A program made the position numbers and the translations under genes. From Hirsutella rhossiliensis (taxonomy: Eukaryota; Ascomycota; Sordariomycetes; Hypocreales; Ophiocordycipitaceae), in NCBI RefSeq assembly GCF_020360975.1, contig NW_025408671.1, forward strand, positions 1,984,001 to 2,048,000: a DNA stretch of 64,000 bases, in the 5' to 3' direction. Below, piece by piece: positions 26,646-39,500 of the stretch. The notes under the pieces are model-generated. The model made no database searches, had not been told where the DNA came from, and saw only the letters and a program-made list of their open reading frames with translations. The stretch's first letter is position 1. Every line of letters starts with the position of its first letter.

Positions 26646-28976
26646 CTTATTAATCGATTTTATTATATCTATTAGTATAGTTACTATTTTCGTTTATATT
26701 ACTAAAGCCTATAATAATTTACTTTAATAGTTATCCTTATTATTTTATTTAGTAGCTAAATTATTATAAAATTTTACTTTCTTTTAAGTTTACTAGTCTT
26801 AGAAACTTATATCTTTATTCTAATATAGCTAGCTAGTTTTCTAGTTAATTAATAGCTTACTCTCTTATAGTTATAAAAGTCTTAATATAAGGTTATATTC
26901 TTTAATATTTATAATATTAAAGTTAACTTATTTATTATAGCCCTAGATATTAATATTAAGGTAATTAATCTCTATATTAATAATTCCGTTATTATAGCTA
27001 AAGGCCTCTCCTTTAATATTTATAAGTTTATATAGATCTTTCTTATATCTTTATATAAGTCGGTAACGATTAATAACTCTAAGTAAAATATAATTACTTA
27101 TTATACTATAGTCTAAAAGTATACGCGTATAATATCCCGCGATTTAAATATATAATACTATTTAGTTACTATAGCTTACTATTACTATATATAGGGTCCT
27201 TAGATCTTATTATATCGTGCTAGTCTATAGCCCTTTTATAGATAGTATACCTTGTTTTTTACTTAGTCTTTATTTATTTTATTTAGGTATTCTTCTTTAA
27301 TTTATTATTAATAGTATTTCTTTATATTTCTATTATATAGTATTATAGTATAGTCTCCTCCGCGTAGTACTAGTTAATATTAAATTAATATAGCTTATTA
27401 GTTTTCTATAAGAATTTAAGGTATTTATTAGGTTTTAATTTTAAGTATTTCTTTAAATTCTTTAAAGTATAGAGCGTATTCTTTAATCGTAGTATTTTCC
27501 CTTAGTAATAAAGGTAGTAGTATAAGTTAGTTCTTATCTTTTATTTCTCTAAGTATTTCTTATTCTTTAAAGCTTATATTATTAATACTTTATTATTCCT
27601 CTTTAAGTTATTATTTAAGTTTTATAAATATAAGGGCTATATTTATATCTTCTTTATTATATTATTTATAAACTACTTATTATTATTATCGATTTTTATT
27701 TTATATATCTTTTTAGAATCGTTTACTATTCTTCTTAATTTAGTCTTAAAAGACTCCTTTAAGATAAAGGTATTCTAGTTTTATAAATTTAACTTATTTC
27801 TATATTTTAAGATCCCTTTATTATATTATTATAAAGGTCTTCTTTAGTAGCTTTAAGAACTATCCGGTACCGTTCTTATCGCTTAAGTATACTATATATT
27901 TATCGTTATAGTATATAGTCTAACTAAGGAGTTTATACTTTAGTTCCTATCTATTAATAGCGTTTAGGTATTTCTTACCTTTTAAGGCTAGTACTTAGTA
28001 GGTTTTCTTCTCCTTATAAGGTTATTTATATTCTTTAAAGTAATATCTAAGTTTCCTATAATTATAATACTTTCCTTTACCTTTTTATATTATACTTAAA
28101 TCTATTAGTCTAGGATTTATCGTATATACCTAGGCTATTTATATTTCGCGCTTTTTCTTATAGTTAGCGCGTTAGCTAAAGTTATTTCTATAAAAAAGGT
28201 TTTAGTTTCCTCTTCCTTATTTCTTTTCTTAGCGTCGCGTATACTATCTATTATCGATTTATACTACTATAGTAATATAGTCTAAGAGGTTATTAGGTCG
28301 ATTTTCCTTATAAAGCTCGTCCTTAACTTCTTCTTTAAGCCTATTATAAAATTATAATATAAGGGGTTCGTCGTCCTAATTAAGCTTTAAGGTAACTTAA
28401 TAGAACTTTATAATATAATCTAATACTAAGATCCTTTATTAAAGTTCTTAAAGTTTTTATTTAGCTTTTTATTCCTTATTAGTTATTCTAAATACCTTTA
28501 TAATAGCTTCTTTAAATCCTTAGAAACTAGTAAAGACTTCGTCTATCTTATTATCTTATCGCGCTAGTTAGTTATCGAGAAAATCCCTTATAATAGGTCT
28601 AAACTAAGTAAGTACTATTTTAAATAAATAATTTCTTATATAGAGTACCTTTTTAACTAAGACTAAGAGTTTAGTAAGGTAAAACTAGTAATAGGCCTTA
28701 AGTTAAGTAAGAAAGTCTTAAAGTATACTATAAGTACCGTCGAATAGTCCTAGCTATTTTAGTTTAACTACTTCTCTAAGGTCCTTAACTTATCCGTTAC
28801 CTCCTTTATCCCGAGGTAACTATACCTTATATCGAAGGGTAATAATCTTATATATTATATCTTAAGGTAATATAATAGCTCTAAAGTTAGTTAATCTAGC
28901 TTACTATATAGGTATATTAATAGTTATAATATTACTTAGAGTAACGCGGTATTATACTAAATAAGAGCTTTTAACG

Positions 28977-29470
28977 TATAACGACTAGTATTATTCTTAA
29001 AGGATAAACCTATTAAGGGGTTTATATTAGTAGATATAATAAGGCGTAGTCTAAGTAATAATACGTATATTACGTTAGTAATAAGTTAGAGGTTATAGAC
29101 TATAGACTATAACTAAGTAATTAAGTAATTAGAATTAAAAATAAGATCGTAATAAAGATCGTAATAATTATAATATATATTAAAAGCTAGAGAGCTATCT
29201 ATTTAAAGGAGTAAAAGTAGGTAGCTATATATACTTATAAAGACTATTCTTAGATTATAGTCCTAGCTATAATCCCCTTTATAGCTTACTATAGCTTACT
29301 TATAAGCTATACTCTTAAAAGGTTATCTATCGATATAAGTCTTACTTAGCTTATATATACTTTAGGTAAGCTAAGCTTAAGTAACTTCTTATCCTAACTA
29401 TTATTCCGAGCCGCCTTATTATATAAACGTAGCTAGCTCTCTTATAGCCTACTAACTATAGTTATAATAT
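28977..29470 (-). repeat. LTR-F shared by F1 (5' LTR) and F2 (3' LTR)
   Basis: On the plus strand it starts TATAACGACTAGTATTATTC and ends CTATAGTTATAATA. Its first 300 bp match the solo copy at 39718-40167, and the far end matches again after transitions (GTCGTAATA versus GTTATAATA). Immediately to the right, read on the minus strand, is AAAAGGAGGGGAGATAT, a polypurine tract like that of E. So it serves as the 3' LTR of the element on the right while also abutting the 5' end of the element on the left. Confidence 0.75.
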
Positions 29471-29691
29471 AATATCTCCCCTCCTTTTAGTCTTATTTAT
29501 AAGACCTACTACCGCCTTAGCCGCTATATATAAATATACCCTTATTAAGCGTATATATATTCCCCGTTTATCCTTTCTATCCCTTAGGATATACTATTAA
29601 TAGTATATCTAGTTACGTATTAAAGGATCGTTCTTATAAGACCCTTAAGCGTATTTATTTAGCTAAGTCTATTTATCGTTTTAGTTTTAAT
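29471..29691 (+). pseudogene. F2 antisense ORF, left part before B1
   Basis: Plus-strand frame beginning after the polypurine tract of F2 and running into B1's left target duplication. Its last codons (SFN) continue in the same frame at 43343 when B1 plus one TTAAT copy is removed. The stops are TAA/TAG. Short and uncertain on its own; see the right part. Confidence 0.35.
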
Positions 29692-30178
29692 TCTTATAAA
29701 GAGAGATATAAGAAGTATATAAAAAATATATAAAGGTAAAATTAAAAGTAAGGGGTCGGATAGGTAGGGCAGAGAGATTTAATTCTTATAGGGGCAGTAA
29801 TAAAGGTAAGAGAGTAATTATTATATTTCCTTAATTCTCTTTCTTTCCTTTATTTAACGCCCTTCTTTATACCTATCTAGCATCTTAATTAATAAAGAAG
29901 ATCTTATATAAAGAAGCTACTAATATCCTTTTAACTACCGAGCTTTTTACTAGTTTTTTCCCCTCTTTTCTAGCCGTTACTACTATATCCGTTTTATCTC
30001 TTACTACCTCTATAAGAAGCTATCGCTACTTTTACTTCCCCTTATACCCCTACCCTCCTTTCTATACCTCTTTTTAGCTCCTTCTTCCTTCTTCTATACT
30101 AGGTATTTTTAGCTTCCTTAGTCCCTCGTACTAAGGGATATCTCCGAGAACTATAAAATTAAGCTACGCTTCGCGATA
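29692..30178 (-). repeat. LTR-B, 3' LTR of B1 (487 bp)
   Basis: Plus-strand start TCTTATAAAGAGAGATATAA and end GCTTCGCGATA. Nearly every difference from the un-RIPed LTR at 52388-52879 is C-to-T or G-to-A; for example TCTCGCGAAG has become TCTTATAAAG. Confidence 0.93.
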
Positions 30179-33100
30179 TACCCCCTTAGCTATAGCCTGC
30201 CCCTTAAGGGTATAGCTAATATAGCTTTAGGCTAGTAAGCGTATAGAGGAGGTTCTTAGCTCTATACTTCTCCCTTTACTTAAGGAAAGTAGGGGCCCTT
30301 TTAGGTCCCTAGGCTCTTTTAAACCTACTTAAGGAATAGGGGCCTAAAGAGGGGAAAGTCCTATAAGAAAGGGGGGCCTTCTTAGAAGGGAAAAAACCTA
30401 ATTAAAATAGGGGGCCCTTTAAAGGGAAAAACCTCTTCCTTTTCTTTAGCTATAGACGTTACCTTCTTATATATACTATTAGCTCCTCTTATAGACTCTT
30501 AAGGCAGGCTTCTAAGAATAGCTTTTCTCGAACGTCTTCTAGCCTAATTTACTATAAAAAGATAGCTAGCTTCTACTTCGGTAAGGGCTTTATAAGATCG
30601 TTGGCTTTTATCGATACTATTAAAACCTAATAGACGGAAATAAGTCCCCTTTAGACTTCTTAGCGTAACTAATACTAGTAGATATCGATATACTATAGCT
30701 AGGTTAATAGCTTACTATTTTCCTTTATAAGAATTTATATAGTCTATATATTATTATATTCTATAGCTAATAAGGTCGGAATTTATAGTCGTAAAGAAAT
30801 AAGTAGCCGGCTAAGGAAAATCGCTTCCTTTAATACTTTTAAAAGAGCTAGTAGCTTTACCTTTATACTAAAAGTTATAATAGTAGCTTACTTTAAAGCT
30901 CTTTAAGTAATAGATCCTTTAAAAAGGGATATAATATACCCTTATAAGCTCTTTCTATTTAAGGAATTATCTATAAAGGACGAATCGCTTAAATAAAGGA
31001 AGATTTTAGTAGCTAATTTCTTCCTTTCCTACCCTCCTAAGCATAGACTATATAATCTCGTTAAATAGAGATAAAGGATAGCTCTATCTACTACTTCTTA
31101 ATACCTAGGGCTAGGATTTTAGTTATACCTAGCTAGTTAGGAGACCGTAAAAGAGATATCTAGTTTAGTAGAAATAGCTAAAAAAAAGCAAGGAGCTTAC
31201 CTTTTATTAATATTAGTATTTCTCTTACTCCTTAGCTTAAAAGGATAGATTAAGTAAAAGCTCTTTATTTAATATAAGCGTAGAGGGAAGCTTCTTATTA
31301 AGAGAATTAGGGAGGAATTTATAAGCGACCTTATCGATATAGGCGTCCTAGGTAAGCTAGATAGTCTATTAGGACCTATTTTAAAGGATTTATATCCTTA
31401 AGAACTACTTTAGCTCCCTTAGCTTAGTCATCTTATACCTTTATTATAGGCCTTATATAGCCTCCTTAGTAGTAGCTTCTTCCTCTTTTAAGTAGGCCTA
31501 GATAATATCGTTAATATAGAAGAAGACTATAATTTTACCCTTTTATATTATATACGGTTCCTAAGGGACTTTCTTAAAGCTTAGGGCTTTAAAGGAACCC
31601 GTTAAATACTATTACTAAAGAAGGGGTAATCTTTATAGTCTATATAGAGCTTTCTTAAGCTATAGAACCTTTCCTAGTTATTAAAAGCTTAGTAAAAGGC
31701 GTATATAGATAACTTCTTTTTCTTCCTTAAGTAAGTAGTTAATAAAGGCGTTAACTATATCTATCTATTTAAGCTCGAGGTCGAATTCTACTACTATAGC
31801 TATAAGGGTCCGAAAAGACATCCTTACTAGGGTAGTTACCTTAGTAGGTAGATCCCCTTTTTCCTATTAATTCCTATAGATAACTAGCCGGGCTTTATAC
31901 TTTTAAAACAAGCTATATTTATTAGCTTTATAGATAAAGACTTACTTATAGCTAAGGACCCGTTTTCCTCTTACCTTTTTCTTAAGGACCTCTTTAAAAG
32001 ACCTTATCTCTTTATATAAGGCTAGGTAGTCTTTCTAGGCTTAGAAAAACTAGTCTTTAAAGGGGTGTTTTTCTAGCTGCTTTTAGTTTATTAGTAGGTC
32101 TAGGAGGTCTCTTTTATATACCTTCCTTGCTAATAGTAGCTTAAAAAGCCGGCCTACTATAAACGCTTTATAGGAACTATTTTTTATTAGCGTTAGATAG
32201 AAGGCGGAAAAACGATCGAAATAGGAGAGAGGTTAGTCTTCTTTAGTATCTATATCGGGCCCTATACCTTCCTTTACTTCTCGAAGTAGGGATAAAAAGG
32301 CAGCTAGGTAATTCTTTAAGAGAGGTGCCTTTCCTACCCCCTTAAAGGTCGAGATAAAAAGACTAACTAAAAAAGCTATATTTAGATCTTCTTCTTATAT
32401 AGGAGGAGGCGTAGGTAGGTAGGCGTATTCTAGCTCTACCGCTTTCCTATAGTCTCCTTCTTTATCTAGATTATTTAATCTAATAGCTTCCTCTTTAAAG
32501 TTAGCGTTATCCTTAACTACTTTAACGTCGGTTTCTTTTTTTATTTCCTTATCTAGGACCTCTTTTTAAGACTATTAGGAAGGGGGAATTTAGATCTTCT
32601 AAATTAGCTAACGTTATAAGAGTAAGAGGGGCTATTAATCCTTCTTTCCGTCGAAAAAGCTAGATTTATCGAAAATTATATCCTTAGTTAAAATAACCTT
32701 TTATAAAAGAGGAATCTAAATCTAGAAGATATTTATAGAATTATAACTAACGAGGTAACTAATAAAGGCTCTAAGATTAAGCTTTTTTTTCTTCTTCCTT
32801 TTTAGCTATATATCGGTAGTTATTACGTATACCTTATAGCTATAGGTATAAAAGTAAGCTAGCAAGGCCCTCTTTTTTATAAAGAGCTCGAGAAGGGATT
32901 TCTAGTTTATTCCTTAGGTCTTAAAAGGGTCTCTAGGTCCCTATAGTCCCTTAGGCCCCTAGGGTCCCTTAAGGTCTAGTTTTAAAGGTAATAAGCGGTC
33001 TTAACGACTTCCCTTTAAAGGTCGTATAGAAGCCTTATAGTAAGTCTTATTATATAGGCCCTTTATATTATAGTACCCCCCGATCTTTCTACCCCTCCGT

Positions 33101-34951
33101 TCTAGGCCTAGATATTCGGTGTTAATAGGAGGGGTAAAATGCCCCTTTTTTAAAGCTAATTTAAGATATCCTTTATAAATAGCTCTCCGTTAAACTATAT
33201 CTTCTTTACCTTATAGCTAAAGTAGGATTTTATTTAGTTAACGAAGTCCTAGAGGGCAAACTAGTTATACTTACTTAGGTAGGTCCGTAAGAAATAAGGG
33301 AAAACCATCCTTAAAAAAGCGTCTATAAAAAACATTACCCTAATAAAGCTTTCCTAGTCCTTAGAGACGTCGGTCTAATCGACCTAAATTTCCTTATATA
33401 GCTAGTCCGGCTATATAAGGGTCCATCTAGAAATTCGTTTCTTAGTCTTTCCTTAGCCATAGTATTTATATTCGATAGTCTTTAAGCCCCTTATTTATAC
33501 GCCTTACTATTAGCCTAGCTTATATAAAGCTAGGGGGCCTAGGTAACTAAGTCGTATATATTAAAGAAGACCGTCTCCTTAAGCTACTAAAAGAGGGTCC
33601 TTTATAGTAAACCTATTCCTCTTAGTAGGGAAAGCTAACTTCTTAAGTAGTTCCTTCCTATAAATAGGTTAGAATTCGAGAATAAATTAACCGAATTTTT
33701 CTTCGATAAGCCTAATAGTCTAATTCTTCTAGACTAGCCTTATAGGCTTAGACGTTATATCCTAGAAGATTCCTTCCTTTTAAAGAAAGCGGAAGGAAAT
33801 TAAGCTCGTTAAAAATTAAGGGTAAAAAGCTACCCTTTTTCGTCGAAGAATTTATATAGACCTATTAAGTAATTTTATCGTAAAATTCACCCTTCTATAT
33901 CCCTCTATTTATACGGTTAATTCCCCTATAATAAGATATTCCCTTTATACCTTTTTAAAGGACTAGAATCATAAGAGTATATTATAGATATTAAGGGAAG
34001 CACTAAAGTTAAGGATAGCTAATTTTCGTAAGGGATAATCGGAGGGCTCTAACGGCTAGTCTTAGCCTTATTAATCTATAGGGAAGATAAAGGCCTAATT
34101 TACTTTACTAAAGATTCTTCCTTAAATTTATAGTAGCGGCGTTAGTTACTATTTCTTAGCAACCTAAATCTCGTCTATCTTCTTTTATAACGAGGGGTCC
34201 TCCTTAAGAGACTATTATACTATTTCTTATAGCCTCTTTAAAGGGTTAATTCCTTTAGGTCGGTTTTCCTTAAAGACCTACTAGTAGTCTTCTAGCCGAT
34301 AGGGCTTTTTATATACTTAGTAAGTAGGTCGATTCCTTCTTATACGTTATTTCTTCGAGGAATCTTTATCTTAGTCTAGAAGGTCTACTTAAAAACCCCC
34401 CCTTTTTACTCCTTATTACTAATATTAACGAGGTTCGATTTCGACTAGTTCCTTGATTTTTCGACTAACGGACTAAAAGGTCTATTAGGGGACTAGTCGG
34501 GCCGGTCTAACTAACGGGACCGGGCCCGGAGTAGTAGGCGGAGCTAGGGCCGGGACTAGGGCAGCTATTAAAGACGGGGTTAAGGCTCTTAAGGGAGGAG
34601 GAGCTAAAGGAGCAACAGCTATAGTAGTAGTAGCAGGGGCCGTAGTAATAGAGGCTATAGCAGCTATAGGGGCAGTAGGTCGAGCTATTTAGGTCGAGTG
34701 CTAGCTATAAAGGAATAAGACTACTTACTATTATACTTTAGTAGCCTCTTTATCTAGTTCCTAACTAGCCTCTCGAACGATAGTTAAGTAACCGTTACTA
34801 ATAGGCTTTATTAGTAGAGATATATCTTATAGCTACTAGCCGGAAAGAGCTTTTATAAGGAAGTATTAGTTAGCTTCCTTAAGGATTTCTTCCTACTTAG
34901 CTAGTTTAACGGGGGCATTTATACCCTAAGGAATATATATAGCCCGCGTAG

Positions 34952-35024
34952 TAGAGTCTTTAGTAGGGTCCTTAGCAGGGTCCTTAGCAGGGTCCTTAGT
35001 AGGATCCTTAGTAGAGTCTCTAGC
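34952..35024 (-). repeat. 12-bp tandem repeat in B1 gag region
   Basis: About six copies of a 12-bp unit of the form TTAGCAGGGTCC, with C/T and G/A variants between copies, as RIP would leave. Confidence 0.85.
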
Positions 35025-35129
35025 TAGCCCTCTTCTTAATTAGATAATCCCTTAGCCCTTATTAGTCTAGGGAAGAAGGAGGGAAAATTCGGTCTATAAA
35101 AGAGGTCTCTTTTCCTCCTTAGCTAGTAG

Positions 35130-35265
35130 ACAGCATCTTCTTTTATTATTACTATTATCTTCTTCTTTTATTATTAGCATCGATATCTTCTTCTATTAGT
35201 ATTATTATCTTCTTCTTTTATTATTAGTATTATTATCTTCTTTTATTAGTATTATCTTCTTCTAT
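35130..35265 (-). repeat. Low-complexity ATTATCTTCTTCTTTTATT repeat in B1
   Basis: Pyrimidine-rich imperfect repeats (blocks of CTTCTT followed by TATTATTAGTATT) over about 135 bp, in the 5' coding part of B1. On the minus strand they would encode charged low-complexity sequence. Confidence 0.75.
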
Positions 35266-35850
35266 ATCCTCTTTTGCTAATATACCTTTTTAGCCCTCTT
35301 TGCCTTTGCCTTACCCTACCTAGTACTTTCTCGTTTCCTTCGTCCCCCTTAGACCCCCTTATCCTTCGGTATCTAGCTACTACTATTACCGTTAGCGTAG
35401 GTATATCTTTAGGTATATACCGTAGCTACCGTTAAACTAGCTACGACGAAGCTAGTAGGTTCTTAGTAGAAAGGGCTCCTAGGTATACTATATAGGTCTT
35501 TCTAATACGGTTAGTTATATAGCCCCTTAAGGGAGCTATTAAGGTCTTAAGCTTTAAAAGCTACTACCTAAGAGTCTCTTCCTCTCGAAGATAGATTAGC
35601 TTTACGGTATTAACGGATTCCGTTATCGCTATATATATAGTAGTTAGCAGCTTCGTCTCGTAGAGGTACTCCTTTCGGTAACTCTTATAGTCGCCTAAGG
35701 TAGTAGAAAAAGCTCTCTACTATATAGAGGTTAGCTTAGAGAAGAAGGTAGCTCCCTCTATAAAGTCTATTACCCTAGGATAAAGAGGGGGCTTAAGAGG
35801 GTCCTACTTATTAGAGAAGACTAAATTATAGATAGTTCTATCTATATAAG

Positions 35851-36547
35851 TATAAGAATATACCCTTATATTCCTATTTTACTATTATAAAGAAATAATA
35901 GGTATAAGGAGGCTTTATAGAATAAGCTAGTAAAAAGAGGCTCTATAATATAGTCTAAGGGAATAACCCTTAAAAGATAAAGACCTCTACTAGACATCTA
36001 TACCTTCCTCTAGGAAAAGCGGGTTAGGATAAGCCTATCCTTATAAATAAAAATATGTATAGAATGCATAGGTTAATTACGAGCAGAACGGATATACTAT
36101 TGCCTATTTTAGCCTAGCGGTTTTAAAGATATCCGCGATACGAGAATAGGTAGGGCATAGAACATTCTAGTTAAATCCACTACTTATGCTAGAACCTATA
36201 GTCCTACGTTAACCATCACGCTATAATTAGACCACCTACTAAGTTAGGAAGATATACTATAGATAGAGCTTTTTAAGCACTATAGAATGTGCTAGAAAGC
36301 TGACTAATTAGTCTACTAGTAGGCGAGCAATAGTCTATAAAAGACGAAGGATCTCCCTAGGAGTAGTAGATAAAATAAGTAAGTTCGTAAGTATCTTTTA
36401 CAACGCTATTCTTTTAATATATTATTTAGCCCCTTATATGCTCGTTATAAATTCCGGACGAAATCCTACCCTATACTCCTTCGACCGATCTTTCCGCTTA
36501 CGTTATCGATTACCCGATTCTACGCTTATTGCTTATACCTTCTTATA
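35851..36547 (+). repeat. LTR-A, 5' LTR of A2 (697 bp)
   Basis: TATAAGAATATACCC to ACCTTCTTATA. It retains several CA/TG sites (for example near 36060-36180) that are lost in A1, so the two LTRs of A2 and the A1 LTR were mutated to different degrees. Confidence 0.95.
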
Positions 36548-36565
36548 GGTTATAAGCCCGGCTTC
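36548..36565 (+). other. Primer-binding site of A2 (half initiator tRNA-Met)
   Basis: GGTTATAAGCCCGGCTTC directly follows the 5' LTR. With one G-to-A reverted it is complementary to the anticodon arm of initiator tRNA-Met (..CCGGGCTCATAACC..), the internal primer known for copia-type elements. Confidence 0.75.
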
Positions 36566-39500
36566 TCTATAAGTCGGGTAATAACTTCGAAAAATCTTCG
36601 AAATTCTAATACTAACTATATAACCTCGAATTATCTAAAATAGGCTCTAGGGATAAGTTCGAATTTACTAAACTTAAGGGTAGTTCTAACTATACCTTCT
36701 AGGCTATTCGAATATAGGCTCTTTTAGTTAAAGAGAAGCTTTCTACTACTATATAGTAAGAAAATTACTCGAAAATAGAAGAAGCACTTACTTTGATTTT
36801 TCTTTGTATTAAAGATAGTCCTTTAACCTAAATAAAGTATATAACAAATGCTAAAGAGGCGTAGGATAGGTTAAAAAACCTATATAACCCTATTTCCTTT
36901 ACCTCGAATTACTTACTTATAAAGGAGCTTTTTAATACTTTGGTAGGGATTTCAATCCTAGAAGGCTACCTAAATAAGGTAAAAGAGGTATTCGAAGAGC
37001 TAAAAGCACGGAATATTATAATTCCGGAAGTAGTTATTATAGCTTGGATTTTAAATAGCCTTTCGGGCTCGTTTTCTAGCTATATAACTAATATAACGTA
37101 AGCTCTTCGAAATAACTTAAATCCTATTAAATTAGACTCTTACGTCGATAGGAAGACGAAAAAACCCTCTTCTCTATATATATCGGAAGCAGAAAAAATA
37201 GAAATCGATAATTAAACGGACGAAGAACCGGAAATCGATTTTTCTATTCCTCCTCTTACCCTTAGAGGCTATAAAATCTCCGAAGAAGAAGCAGAGGTAT
37301 ATATCTCTTCGAATATCCTTAAAAAAGCCGTATTTAATAATAGGCAAATAGGACCTTTAAATTCCTCCTAAATTAAAGACCTTATATATAAGGTAAAAGA
37401 GAAGGAAATCCCTTATAAAACCTTAGAGAATAGAAATTTCTATAATTTTATATATAATACTAGTACTACTAAGTATATAGTATTAGAAAAGAAATTCCTT
37501 ATTAATTTTCGAACTATCTCTACTAAGGTTAATTAGGGAAAGGCATCCTATATAGTTATTAAAGGCTATAGAGATCTTCTTTTAGATTTCTAAAAAAAAA
37601 AGCTATTTATCTTAAGAAACTGCCTTTTTATACCCGAATTAAGGGTAAATATTATAAGCTAATTATATTTTAAAAATACTTATGCCTTTATTAATAGCAA
37701 GGAAATTTTCCTACTAGATAACTAGGCTAATATTATATCTATAGGAAAATAGTAAGATAACCTTTATATCTTCTCTTTAAAAATTCCTTTCTTAAAGAAG
37801 AAGATATTCCTATATAATATTAATAATATAAGGAATAATATAAAGGACCTTAACTTTTATTTATAGTATTTAAGGCTAGGATATATAAGTCTTAAAGCCT
37901 TACTAGAAACCTTTAAAAGATATAATAAAGAAATAACTATCCCTAAGAAGGATATTATAAAAATTAAAGAATATAAGGCTTATATTAAAGTAAAGGTAAC
38001 TAATAAGAGGAATAAATCCCTATCTAATAAGGTATATAATTACCTTAATAGAGTTACTATTAATATTTAGGGACCTATAAAGACCCCTACTTATAATAAA
38101 TATACCTCCTTTATATCCTTTTTAGATATAGGGATAAGATATTTAGAAATATCTTTAATAAAATCTAAGGCAGAAGCCCTAGATAAATTCTTAGAATATA
38201 AAGCCTTAGTTAAAAATAACCGGGATAATATTACTATAAAGGAAGTCTTTTCGGATAACGTAAAAGAATTCCTATATAAAATAAAACCCTACTGCTTAAG
38301 AAAGGGAATAAAATATTGTACTAGCCCTCCTAGGACTCCCGAATTAAACGGAGTAATAGAGAGGATTAATAGGACTATTTTAAATAAAGTCCGAGCTATT
38401 TTATTTATAGTAAAACTGCCTAAATATCTATAGGGAGAAGCTATTCTAATAGCAGCCTATTTATATAATAGGACCCCTTACTTACGAATAGGCTTCTAAA
38501 CTCTTATAGAGAAGAAGGAAAATAAATCTCTAGCCTTAGAAGACTTAGAGAAAATTAAGACCTTCGGAAGTACTATTTATTATAAAAATAAAGACCCCTT
38601 AGATAAGCTAGAGATAAGAGCTTATAAGGGTATTATTATAAGCTATACCGAAAATGCTTATAAAATATATAACTTTTCGAAAAGAAAGGTAATAATTTCT
38701 AGAGATATTATTATCCTAGAAAATAAATTTATAGAAAATTAAAAGGAAGAAGACCTTAAGGACTTCGACTTTAATACCTTACCTTCTATAAATAAAGTCC
38801 CGGATAATTATTTATAAAGGGAACCTATATATATAAAGAAGGCAATAACTCTTCTTTAAAAGAAGAGGAAAATAACCTAAAATAAAGCGGGATAATAATA
38901 ATAATATTATTAAATATAAAGCCCACTACGTAGTATAAGGATTTAATTAGGTCTACGGCCTAGATTATTTAGAAACCTTTTCTACGATAGTAAGACCCGA
39001 ATCTATTAGAATGCTACTTATAATAGCTATTTCTAATAATTATACTCTACTATAATATAATATAAAAAATGCCTTTATATATAACGAAATAGATATAGAT
39101 ATTTATATAAAAATCCCTATAGGCTCTAAAGAGCTAATACTTAAAGACTAGTTTAATAAAAACTAGTATAAGTATAATCTTAGCTATTTATAGTTTCTAG
39201 AGCTATATAAAAAGAAAAGGCTAGTAGTAAAATTAAAGAAAGTATTATATAGCCTTAAATAAAGCCTAAAGCTTTAGTATAACTATCTTAGCTTTATATT
39301 AGCTAAGATAGGATTTTCGGCCCTTCTTATAGATAAAGGGGTATTTATAAATACGTAATATAAAATTACAATAGTAATCTACGTAGATAACCTCCTAATA
39401 ATAGGGCCTAATAGAGGTATAATAAATAGTATACTTAAAAAAGTAGTAGATTATATAAAGGTTTAGCCTCTATGCGAACTAAAAGACTTCTTAGGAATAT

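Larger units (their letters stand above)
17455..28976 (-). pseudogene. F1 gag-pol remnant, interrupted by D2
   Basis: Minus-strand pol of gypsy type. A VVYLDDILIF-like RT active site (now reading YLNNILIF) is at about 18905-18945. Integrase sequence lies to its left, and protease and gag lie to the right, continuing after D2 at 26651-28976. Stops are TAA/TAG in all frames. The F2 copy confirms the order of domains. Confidence 0.75.
17455..29470 (-). mobile_element. Gypsy element F1, RIP-degraded, split by Gypsy D2
   Basis: Minus-strand gypsy element in two internal pieces, 17455-19690 and 26651-28976, plus its 5' LTR at 28977-29470. The left piece is collinear with 44648-45767 plus 50938-52380 of F2. 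D1 sits at its left edge, so the 3' part (integrase C-terminus, chromodomain, 3' LTR) lies off the window. F1 shares the 28977-29470 LTR with F2 in a head-to-tail arrangement. Confidence 0.8.
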
